Shown here: one piece after another, positions 1-5,501 of the stretch
Position numbering within the stretch: the first letter of the stretch is position 1
How the letters are laid out: each line of letters starts with the position of its first letter
Source: Ignavibacteria bacterium
GTDB taxonomy: Bacteria > Bacteroidota > Ignavibacteria > Ignavibacteriales > Melioribacteraceae
Assembly: GCA_011049495.1 (NCBI GenBank)
Contig: DSBF01000134.1
Location: forward strand, 1-5,501
Direction: 5' to 3'
Length of the DNA stretch: 5,501 nucleotides
Notes under the pieces: model-generated
Seen by the model: the letters and a program-made list of their open reading frames with translations, nothing else
Told to the model about the DNA's origin: nothing
Database searches by the model: none
Program-made: the position numbers and the translations under genes

Positions 1-558
1 GATTACAAGCGCACTCTTTTTATCGAGATTAGAATAAACTTTTTCAACAACTTGAACTGCTGCATAACTTACGGTTACTGCTCCTTCGCCGATTAATGTT
101 TCTTTAATTGCACGCTTACCAACACGGATTGCAGAATCAAATACTCGTTTGATAATTGAACCGGAAAAATGCATGTCTTTGGATTTTTGGAATGCATCTT
201 TTAGTTGACCTAAAATTTGACTGTCTCCGATTATTAATGAGTCAATTCCGGAAGCAACCGAAAAAATATGTTTAACCGCAGCACATGAGAAATATTTGGT
301 AAAGTGTTCAGGTTGAATTCCCTTAACAGGTTTGTGTCTTATAATAAATTCTTCTAACTCTTTGTGGTGTAATAAACTTTTCTTTGAAGTTCCGAAAATC
401 TCGGTTCGGTTACATGTTGATAGAATAAATCCGTCTTCGAACAAATCTTTTTTAAGTTTCGGAATTAAATCAATAATCTCGTCCTGACTTAAGTGAAGAG
501 CTTCTCTTAATTCAATTGGTGCCGTTTTATGATTTATTGATATACCTACTAAGTTCAT
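1..558 (-). CDS. hemA: Glutamyl-tRNA reductase HemA, N-terminal part (cut by window edge)
   Basis: HemA reduces glutamyl-tRNA(Glu) with NADPH to glutamate-1-semialdehyde, the first committed step of C5-pathway tetrapyrrole (haem) synthesis in the cytoplasm. The 186 visible residues read without interruption from ATG at 558 to the window edge. They show the family start GISINHKTAPIELRE (5-19), the catalytic-cysteine motif STCNRTE with Cys49 (47-53), a conserved-looking His97, and the signature GIDSLIIGDSQILGQ (104-118). The many-family GEPQILG is GDSQILG here. The sequence stops at about the start of the NADPH-binding Rossmann domain (SALVI), so the rest of that domain and the dimerisation domain lie outside. 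The start is fixed by the GISINHKT motif four residues in. It follows the HemX/CcsA-like gene by 14 nt with no obvious Shine-Dalgarno, so translation may be coupled. Identification is firm. Confidence 0.95.
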   Translation of the reverse strand, partial: MNLVGISINHKTAPIELREALHLSQDEIIDLIPKLKKDLFEDGFILSTCNRTEIFGTSKKSLLHHKELEEFIIRHKPVKGIQPEHFTKYFSCAAVKHIFSVASGIDSLIIGDSQILGQLKDAFQKSKDMHFSGSIIKRVFDSAIRVGKRAIKETLIGEGAVTVSYAAVQVVEKVYSNLDKKSALVI

Positions 559-572
559 AAACTTACTACTTA

Positions 573-1397
573 TTAATAAAATGAATGAAAACTATTGGCA
601 AAAATTATTGTTAATACAATTGAAAGAATCATAATTAAATAACCAAATAAAGCAATGTTAACAACAATTTTACCATGCCAGTTGGCAATAAATTTAGCCG
701 CAACCAAAAATCCGAAGATCAACCAAACGATTCCTGTTGTTATCAACTTCGGGTCAGAATAACTAAAATTCGGGAATGCCGAAGGAAGCCAGATAACTCC
801 AATGACAACACCGAATGTTAACAAAACAAAACCAATTAGTACCGAATAGAAACAAAGCTTGTAAAGTGTTTCAAGGCTTGGCAGTCTTTTAAATATAAGT
901 CCGAATTTGTTCATCTTTATTTCGTTATACATCATTAAGTAAAGAATTCCGTAGACTGCAGAGAGAGTAAAACCTGAATAACCGAGCATTGAACTTACAA
1001 CATGCAAACCAAGTAATCTGTTGCGCAACACTTCGGCAACTTCAAATAAATCTTCTATAAAAAGTGAAGATATAATTTGGAAGATAAAAGAAAATAAGAT
1101 TATAAATAACCCTGTGCCTCTTACATCGGTCAGTAATTCCAAAACAAAATACGAGAATGAAATTGAGAAAGCCAAAAGAGTAAAGATCTCAAATTTATTT
1201 GTGATTGGGGTGTGGTCAAATTCAATTGTTCTTGCAAGAAGATAGAATATGTGAATCATCAAAGTAAGGAAGAGAAAAATTCTCTTTGAGTCGGACATTG
1301 ACCTTGTGTCTTTAATAAAATCATACAGGTAAACAACAAAAGTTGCCCCGTAAAGAATAGGCAGTATAATGTTCAATGTGTGAATTGCGGATATCAT
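573..1397 (-). CDS. HemX/CcsA-like cytochrome c assembly family membrane protein
   Basis: A 274-residue polytopic inner-membrane protein of the CcsA/CcmC/HemX family, with about eight hydrophobic segments (roughly 5-25, 38-58, 68-90, 96-114, 131-158, 181-206, 217-237, 245-267). The family hallmark is the stretch LHVVSSMLGYSGFTLSAVYG (131-150), with His132 as a likely haem-ligand-type histidine; His241 in NWHGK (239-243) matches the second conserved position. The tryptophan-rich WWD haem-handling motif of true CcsA is not present. The equivalent region reads NFSYSDPKLITTGIVWLIFG (210-229), keeping DPK but not the tryptophans. This argues for the HemX type, which often precedes hemA and is linked to HemA level in Bacillus, rather than a full haem lyase subunit. 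ATG at 1397 is preceded by AGAGGA three nt upstream. It is co-directional with hemA. Family is confident; the exact role (HemA control or haem handling) is not. Confidence 0.85.
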   Translation of the reverse strand: MISAIHTLNIILPILYGATFVVYLYDFIKDTRSMSDSKRIFLFLTLMIHIFYLLARTIEFDHTPITNKFEIFTLLAFSISFSYFVLELLTDVRGTGLFIILFSFIFQIISSLFIEDLFEVAEVLRNRLLGLHVVSSMLGYSGFTLSAVYGILYLMMYNEIKMNKFGLIFKRLPSLETLYKLCFYSVLIGFVLLTFGVVIGVIWLPSAFPNFSYSDPKLITTGIVWLIFGFLVAAKFIANWHGKIVVNIALFGYLIMILSIVLTIIFANSFHSFY

Positions 1398-1465
1398 TTT
1401 TCCTCTTTTGGATTGCTGAATTTAACGCTATTAACGTGCCAAACTTAGTTCTATCAAAATTCAAA

Positions 1466-1493
1466 ATTATACAAAAATAAGATGAATTGATAA
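1466..1493 (-). promoter_or_regulatory. Candidate promoter for the hemX-like/hemA operon
   Basis: On the minus strand there is TTATCA (1493-1488), a 16-nt spacer, then a perfect TATAAT (1471-1466). The same -10 region continues as TAATTTTG (1469-1462), which fits the Bacteroidota TAnnTTTG motif. Transcription would begin near 1459, giving a leader of about 60 nt before the ATG at 1397. The location, just upstream of the first gene of the operon and downstream of the previous operon's terminator, supports it. AT-rich DNA yields chance matches, so confidence is moderate. Confidence 0.5.
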
Positions 1494-1690
1494 TCTATTA
1501 TTGCGGGATGATGCGGATTTCTTCCTTCTAACTTATTTTATTACAATGAGATAAGGTAAATCTATTTTCATGATGTTTTATGCCAATAATGTATTATAAA
1601 CTTAAAACGAGTACAGAATTATTTCCCAAAATTAGCTTCTTATAAATGGGATATGTGGACTTATTCTTTCTTATTGATGGTAATTAAACA

Positions 1691-1739
1691 AACCTTCGAG
1701 GCAATAGTTTGCTGCTTAAGTACTTTTTCCTTGAAGGTT
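1691..1739. repeat. Imperfect inverted repeat, 11-bp arms, 27-nt loop
   Basis: The left arm AACCTTCGAGG (1691-1701) can pair along its full length with CCTTGAAGGTT (1729-1739), with ten Watson-Crick pairs and one G-T wobble. It is followed at once by a smaller hairpin, TTGCTT (1738-1743) with AAGCAA (1751-1756). No uridine run follows on either strand, so it does not look like an intrinsic terminator. It could be a transcript structure or the remnant of a small mobile repeat; function unknown. Confidence 0.4.
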
Positions 1740-1768
1740 GCTTTGTTAGCAAGCAACGTTGAAGATTT

Positions 1769-1813
1769 GTAGCCGCAGACCTGTCTGCCGTCAGGCAGGC
1801 TTTACGTCTGCGG
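1769..1813. repeat. Palindromic repeat, copy A, with a second palindrome in its loop
   Basis: The outer stem is CCGCAGAC (1773-1780) with GTCTGCGG (1806-1813), 8 bp and perfect. The 25-nt loop between them contains a second stem, CTGTCTG (1781-1787) with CAGGCAG (1792-1798), 7 bp with one G-T wobble and loop CCGT. The leading GTAGCCGC-GAC also occurs, in reverse orientation, in the copies at 1910-1934 and (as GTAACCGC-GAC) at 1874-1898, so this looks like the same family carrying an inserted inner palindrome. Confidence 0.6.
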
Positions 1814-1873
1814 TGACAATTTCTCGATATATCTAAAAAAATCAGAAGAATTAAAGATTACGAGCTATGTATG

Positions 1874-1898
1874 CACGCTGACAAATGTCAGCGGTTAC
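1874..1898. repeat. Palindromic repeat, copy B
   Basis: A 25-nt unit with a perfect 7-bp stem, CGCTGAC (1876-1882) with GTCAGCG (1887-1893), and loop AAAT. It matches the unit at 1910-1934 at 21 of 25 positions in the same orientation; all four differences are transitions. Two of those differences pair with each other, so the stem is kept. Confidence 0.65.
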
Positions 1899-1909
1899 AT
1901 TACCATACT

Positions 1910-1934
1910 CACGCCGACAGATGTCGGCGGCTAC
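1910..1934. repeat. Palindromic repeat, copy C
   Basis: A 25-nt unit with a perfect 7-bp stem, CGCCGAC (1912-1918) with GTCGGCG (1923-1929), and loop AGAT. It lies 11 nt from copy B. Its reverse complement begins GTAGCCGCCGAC, nearly identical to the start of copy A (GTAGCCGCAGAC). Confidence 0.65.
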
Positions 1935-1980
1935 TTTCAAATATAATTTGATAATTATGGAATGAACTAAGATTTTGTAC

Positions 1981-2007
1981 AAAAAAAGCCGCACGAGGCG
2001 GCTTTTT
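1981..2007 (-). terminator. Intrinsic terminator of the cytochrome operon
   Basis: Read on the minus strand, the stem GCCGC / GCGGC (loop CTCGT) is followed by seven T residues. A-T pairs extend the stem to about 10 bp. It begins 24 nt after the stop codon of the lipoprotein cytochrome gene. The A run on the other side makes it potentially bidirectional, but no plus-strand gene enters it. Confidence 0.9.
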
Positions 2008-2031
2008 CTAACTTAATATTAAGATTGAGGA

Positions 2032-3234
2032 TTAATCAAACACATCAATTTGACCGTTAATGTGTTTTGTAGGATCAATAATCTCACCATTTTCATTTAC
2101 AACACCACGATGACAAGTAGCACATGTTGTTAAGCTGAAATCACCGTAATGACCTTTAGGTAATGCTGAGATCAATTGACCGTTTGAATCAATTTCACCA
2201 TGGCACGTACCGCAAGCAGCTTGTGTTCCGTCAACTTTATTCCATATCGGACTAAAGTTATTGCCTTCCATCTTTTCCCCGGTATATGCGAACGGATATT
2301 GAGATTCGGAAGCAAAGAACTCGAAATTACCGTGGCAGTATGTATTCTGGCATGTCAATTCATCAAAATCATAATATGCTTGTGAAGGTCCCAAATTCGT
2401 GAATGCACCAAATGTCAATTCAGCTCTTGGAGTTCCGTCAATATGTCCTGCCGATTTGAATTCAGATGGAACAATATGACATTCATTACATGCAACGTTT
2501 TGTGCAATTGCAATACCATGTAAGTGTAATTGATGTGCACCGACAGCAGCAGCAGTTGTACTTGTCTCGTTGTTAGTACCTTGGGGTGGTGCAATTTGAG
2601 TCGGATCCGAGAAATTACCGTGGCATGTGTTGCATGATTCGGGACCGTTTTCGCTTCTGTGACATGTTAAACATGTCGTGCTAGTAAGTCCGCCGCCGTA
2701 ATCTTCGCCATGGCACTGACTGCACATATGCATATCCCAACCATTAACCCTAATAAAGTTACCGTGAAAATCTTCGCTTGTTGGATTTTTTATTCCATCG
2801 GTATGTACTCCAATTCCTTTATGACATGATTCACAGCCGGGCGTTATTACACCTCCAGCCCAAAGCGGTCCGTGGCAGCTTTGGCATTCATAAAATGAAT
2901 CGGTATTTGCAATATACAACCCATGAAAATTTTCCGAGTATGGATTTTTTATACCTTCTTGATGAACAGTGATAGTTGGATGGCAATAAACATCGGAACA
3001 ACTAAAATTGGTAATACCGCCGGAATAATCTGCTGCGTGACAAGTCTGGCAATTGTAAATTCCTTCATCTTTCACAAGGAAAGAATGGAACTTATCGGAA
3101 TTAGCATTCATCGCATCTTTGCCGTGAACTTTTACTTCTTGCGGTGCTGTTATATCGTCTCTTATTTCAGCACATCCCCAAAATAGAAGTGCTGCAAGAA
3201 GTAATAAACTTGAATACGAAATAATGTATTTCAT
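2032..3234 (-). CDS. Undecahaem lipoprotein c-type cytochrome, probable outer-surface part of a porin-cytochrome conduit
   Basis: A 400-residue protein with a lipoprotein signal peptide (hydrophobic 7-19, lipobox LFWGC, lipidated Cys21). It has 11 haem sites: nine CxxCH (Cys62, 117, 134, 171, 188, 201, 249, 341, 371) and two CxxxxCH (Cys79 CSDVYCH, Cys295 CQNTYCH). Residues 37-192 are three repeated di-haem modules. Residues about 229-395 resemble the Geobacter-type CxxxxCH...CxxCH domain (TIGR01904, from memory): GAHQLHL, CNECHIVP, GHIDG, AELTFG, CQNTYCHG, PIWNKVDGT, CGTCHG, then CATCH near the C terminus. Thirteen further histidines are enough for bis-His ligation. ATG at 3234 has a weak AGG upstream. 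It lies 21 nt after the 14-haem gene and before the terminator, as the last gene. By order and lipidation it parallels OmcB-like outer cytochromes; surface exposure is inferred. Confidence 0.9.
   Translation of the reverse strand: MKYIISYSSLLLLAALLFWGCAEIRDDITAPQEVKVHGKDAMNANSDKFHSFLVKDEGIYNCQTCHAADYSGGITNFSCSDVYCHPTITVHQEGIKNPYSENFHGLYIANTDSFYECQSCHGPLWAGGVITPGCESCHKGIGVHTDGIKNPTSEDFHGNFIRVNGWDMHMCSQCHGEDYGGGLTSTTCLTCHRSENGPESCNTCHGNFSDPTQIAPPQGTNNETSTTAAAVGAHQLHLHGIAIAQNVACNECHIVPSEFKSAGHIDGTPRAELTFGAFTNLGPSQAYYDFDELTCQNTYCHGNFEFFASESQYPFAYTGEKMEGNNFSPIWNKVDGTQAACGTCHGEIDSNGQLISALPKGHYGDFSLTTCATCHRGVVNENGEIIDPTKHINGQIDVFD
2659..3126 (-). repeat. Three tandem di-haem modules inside the lipoprotein cytochrome
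   Basis: Residues 37-90, 91-143 and 144-192 repeat one plan: a His, 13 residues on a second His (37/50, 91/104, 144/157), then CxxCH, an aromatic-x-GG turn, and a second haem motif whose first Cys is exactly 17 residues after the first Cys (62/79, 117/134, 171/188). Modules 2 and 3 share GIKNPxSExFHG. Each module thus carries two haem sites and two spare histidines. In module 1 the second site is CxxxxCH where the others have CxxCH. Confidence 0.85.
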
Positions 3235-3255
3235 TGTTTACCTGTTGAATTAATC

Positions 3256-4461
3256 TTATTTATTATGACAGTAACCGCAGAAACCGAAATTCGGATTTCC
3301 GCCGGGATAAGCATTTGCATCGGTATGGCAATTATAACAAACCGAACCGGCATCGTTATGCCAATCACCGTTAGTACTGCTCATAAAATTGATTGTATGA
3401 GTTTTAGGATTAGTACCTTTAATACCATCGGGATCTACGTGACACATAATACAATTTGCATCTGCACCCTGAACATCATGACATGAAGCGCACCTTTCAA
3501 TATCTCTTCTTGCTAAACGGGAATGTTCGCCGCCACCCGATCCCACACCAATCATAACAAAGTTTGGTGCTAAGTGAGACGCCGGTAAGATTCCCGAGGA
3601 TGCAAAATCTTCATTGTTTGATGCATGGCAAGCTGCACAAAATGTTTCTGTTTCATGACATGTTTGGCATTCCATTGTTTTGCCTTTAGCATCAATGCCG
3701 TGCAAGAAACGGTAATTCAAATCATGTACACGGTTGATTACTTGTTTCTTCTCATTATCTATATAAGTATGAGGAGAATACGGCGTATAAAAATTGTCGG
3801 CTAAATTGGTTTCCGTAATAACATTTGTGGAAACATGACAATCTTCGCAAAAGACATTGTCATGACACATTGCACAATCGGCATTTGCTGCCATTGCAGT
3901 GAATTTGTGATTCTTAAAGAACGATGCTGTTTTGTGATTGTCAGGGAGTAAATCAACCGTAGAAATATGACATGCCTCGCAAGCGTTTGTGGCAACTGAA
4001 TTATCATTATGACACGAATAGCACTGCATCATCGGCGGATTTGCTTGAGATGATTGAAAACTGTAATCAATCTCTTCAAATCCTTTATGACATTCCATAC
4101 ATTCTAAATTTTCTTCATCAATGTGAAACTTGTGCGAGAATAATAATTTCGATTTTTTTTGAATCATCGGTTCATATACATCTTCATAATGACAAGTACC
4201 GCAGGCATCCATATCCTCAACATCATGACACATTGCACATGCATCTTTTTCCGGAAGCAGTCTATCGCTTAAAGATAAACTTTCGGCAACGCCTGTATGG
4301 CATGATTCACAGTCACTTAATTCGGCATGCAGCGAATGCGAAAACATGATAATGTCTTTGTTTGTTCTTTCTTCCGGTTCATCGTTTGTAGTAAATGCAA
4401 CTGCAAATAGAAAAATTGCCGTCGAAAGTAGAACAACTAAGTAAGCATATAATTTTTTCAT
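3256..4461 (-). CDS. Periplasmic 14-haem c-type cytochrome of the conduit operon
   Basis: A 401-residue secreted cytochrome. The Sec signal peptide is MKKLYAY, a hydrophobic core (8-22) and a probable cleavage after AVA (20-22); there is no lipobox, so it should be soluble in the periplasm. There are 14 CxxCH sites, with first Cys at 51, 75, 87, 121, 147, 161, 196, 205, 265, 275, 324, 337, 375 and 395. Thirteen additional histidines, several in SHSLH and SHKFH pairs, suggest mostly bis-His haems. The start at 4461 is chosen because the signal peptide begins there; a longer frame reaches 4563 but would overlap the barrel gene and bury the signal peptide. It begins 7 nt after the barrel stop codon with no clear ribosome-binding site, so coupled translation is likely. 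In position it matches the MtrA/OmaB role, carrying electrons to or through the barrel; that role is inferred. Confidence 0.9.
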   Translation of the reverse strand: MKKLYAYLVVLLSTAIFLFAVAFTTNDEPEERTNKDIIMFSHSLHAELSDCESCHTGVAESLSLSDRLLPEKDACAMCHDVEDMDACGTCHYEDVYEPMIQKKSKLLFSHKFHIDEENLECMECHKGFEEIDYSFQSSQANPPMMQCYSCHNDNSVATNACEACHISTVDLLPDNHKTASFFKNHKFTAMAANADCAMCHDNVFCEDCHVSTNVITETNLADNFYTPYSPHTYIDNEKKQVINRVHDLNYRFLHGIDAKGKTMECQTCHETETFCAACHASNNEDFASSGILPASHLAPNFVMIGVGSGGGEHSRLARRDIERCASCHDVQGADANCIMCHVDPDGIKGTNPKTHTINFMSSTNGDWHNDAGSVCYNCHTDANAYPGGNPNFGFCGYCHNK

Positions 4462-4468
4462 AATTAGT

Positions 4469-5501
4469 CTAAAAGTTAGTGTTAAACCAATGATTGATTT
4501 TAAAGAGAATTCTAAAATCGTTATCATAAATTTTGTTGTTAACGAATTGTCCTTGAAGATCAAAAGAAAGATTTCTCCATGGACGTAGATTAACTCCTCC
4601 TAAAACTGCAAGTAGTGAGTTTGTTTCGGAATCTGCCGATAGTTTGTAGCTTGTGTAAGTTAATCCTACTTGAGGAGTAACAAATCCGTCTGCAAAAGAG
4701 CGTGCGGTATAAACAGAAATTGCATCAAGCTCGCCGGCATACCCGAATGTTTTTCTGAAACTTGCCGATCCGTAGGTTGTATTTACACCAAGGGTTAATC
4801 TTTGTGAATTCTCGTCTTCATAAGTAACATTACCGAATTTACCATAAGCAGTAATAAAGCTGCTGAACTTATAATCAATTCCTCCTTCGATTTCCTGGGT
4901 GTTCGTATAATTGAATACAGAGAAAATCGAATTATATCTAATCTTCGGTTCACGATAATTATAATAAAGTGAAATGCCGAAATCCTCTATCTGAGAATAT
5001 CTGGTGGATATCTCAAACTTGGAAGTCTGCGAAAAATTCAGGTCATAATTATACCGTGCATGTGCTTCAATAATTTTTGGAAGATTATAAGATACGTCTG
5101 CACCTAAAAATTCAAATTGATTGGAAGCTCTTTTTATTAGTATAGTATCTAAGATGTTGAATTCGTTTAATCGAATTGCATCATAATCTTGAGCTTTGAA
5201 ATTTTTGTTTGTGTAGTTCACTGCTACTCTTAATTCTTCAGTGGGATAAGCAGTAAGTTCACCACCCAAAACGTAATCGTTTGACCAATCATCTGTTAAC
5301 TCCATTTTTTGATATGCCGGAACATTACCTCCGTAAAATCCTTCAACTTTGAAAATGCCGTGTCTTAATTGAAGATTAATACCATCATAAAGACCACCGG
5401 CAACACTGTTAAACAAAGATTGTCTACCGATTCTAACAGTTGCAATATCAAATACTTTTCGGGCTTCAAAGTAAAGATTATAGAACCGTAAACGCGGGTC
5501 A
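4469..5501 (-). CDS. Outer-membrane beta-barrel (porin-like) protein of the conduit operon, 5' end outside window
   Basis: At least 343 residues are visible, open to the right edge. An internal TTG at 5416 could be taken as a start, but the frame upstream is open and coding-like, giving ARKVFDIATVRIGRQSLFNS, so that TTG is an ordinary Leu. The RIGRQ...GGLYDGI segment is typical of outer-membrane barrels. The rest is alternating polar/hydrophobic strands with short turns and many Tyr/Phe residues, with no long hydrophobic helix and no Cys seen. It ends FRILFKINHWFNTNF, with a terminal Phe as in Bam-recognised barrels. It is the first visible gene of the operon, 7 nt before the 14-haem cytochrome. 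I infer it is the porin that sheathes the cytochromes across the outer membrane (MtrB/OmbB role). Barrel is confident; conduit role rests on neighbours. Confidence 0.85.
   Translation of the reverse strand, partial: DPRLRFYNLYFEARKVFDIATVRIGRQSLFNSVAGGLYDGINLQLRHGIFKVEGFYGGNVPAYQKMELTDDWSNDYVLGGELTAYPTEELRVAVNYTNKNFKAQDYDAIRLNEFNILDTILIKRASNQFEFLGADVSYNLPKIIEAHARYNYDLNFSQTSKFEISTRYSQIEDFGISLYYNYREPKIRYNSIFSVFNYTNTQEIEGGIDYKFSSFITAYGKFGNVTYEDENSQRLTLGVNTTYGSASFRKTFGYAGELDAISVYTARSFADGFVTPQVGLTYTSYKLSADSETNSLLAVLGGVNLRPWRNLSFDLQGQFVNNKIYDNDFRILFKINHWFNTNF

Larger units (their letters stand above)
1398..2031. other. 634-nt non-coding region between the two operons
   Basis: Neither strand carries a convincing open reading frame here: all frames are broken by frequent stops. 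From the hemX-like gene outward it contains a candidate promoter (1466-1493), a long inverted repeat (1691-1739), a small hairpin (1738-1756), three related palindromic repeats (1769-1813, 1874-1898, 1910-1934) and the terminator of the cytochrome operon (1981-2007). The stretch 1500-1680 is AT-rich and shows nothing I can name. Confidence 0.7.

Noticed and set aside
1876..1929. Hairpins of copies B and C as intrinsic terminators
   Set aside because: Neither is followed by a T run on either strand, and the cytochrome operon already has a strong terminator at 1981-2007.
1874..1934. Possible start of a CRISPR array (two 25-nt repeats, 11-nt spacer)
   Set aside because: There are only two same-orientation copies with 84% identity, the spacer is far too short, and the units are themselves palindromes; no cas genes are present.
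3972..4349. A 125-codon open frame on the plus strand with many His residues
   Set aside because: It lies fully inside the 14-haem cytochrome gene on the other strand; its composition is the antisense reflection of repeated CxxCH codons. The other plus-strand frames at 1021-1245, 2200-2385, 2778-3186 and 3265-3486, and the minus-strand frame at 3801-4007, are shadows for the same reason.
4462..4563. An in-frame N-terminal extension of the 14-haem cytochrome beginning at 4563
   Set aside because: It overlaps the 3' end of the barrel gene, and a typical Sec signal peptide (MKKLYAY plus a hydrophobic core) begins at 4461, so the extension is a frame run-on.
4469..5416. Barrel gene beginning at TTG 5416
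   Set aside because: The frame is open from 5416 to the window edge and encodes barrel-like sequence with an RIGRQ motif, so the true start lies outside the window.

Overview
The window is AT-rich, and every gene in it is on the minus strand. It suggests a Gram-negative bacterium of the Bacteroidota/Chlorobi side, most plausibly an Ignavibacteria-like organism. The reasons are a HemX/CcsA-like gene directly before hemA, a -10 region that also fits the Bacteroidota TAnnTTTG motif, weak Shine-Dalgarno sequences at most starts, and multiheme cytochromes next to an outer-membrane barrel. The taxonomic placement is inference.

Reading right to left, in the direction of transcription, the first block is a three-gene operon (about 5501 to 2032). 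It encodes (i) an outer-membrane beta-barrel protein whose 5' end lies outside the window; (ii) 7 nt later, a periplasmic cytochrome with a Sec signal peptide and 14 CxxCH haem sites; (iii) 21 nt later, a lipoprotein cytochrome with 9 CxxCH plus 2 CxxxxCH sites. A strong intrinsic terminator (1981-2007) closes the operon. Barrel, soluble periplasmic multihaem cytochrome and lipidated multihaem cytochrome, in that order, is the layout of porin-cytochrome conduits such as Geobacter OmbB-OmaB-OmcB. I infer a trans-outer-membrane electron conduit for extracellular electron transfer, with up to 25 haems in its two cytochromes. This is the most interesting system in the window.

The second block is a 634-nt non-coding gap (1398-2031). 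It holds the terminator, three members of a small palindromic repeat family whose stems differ by compensated base changes, a longer unexplained inverted repeat, and a probable promoter for the genes that follow.

The third block is a HemX/CcsA-like eight-helix membrane protein (573-1397) followed 14 nt later by the N-terminal part of glutamyl-tRNA reductase HemA (1-558, running off the left edge). HemA makes the first committed intermediate of haem. The left operon therefore feeds haem synthesis while the right operon encodes proteins that use a great deal of haem. The functional link is inferred from position only.
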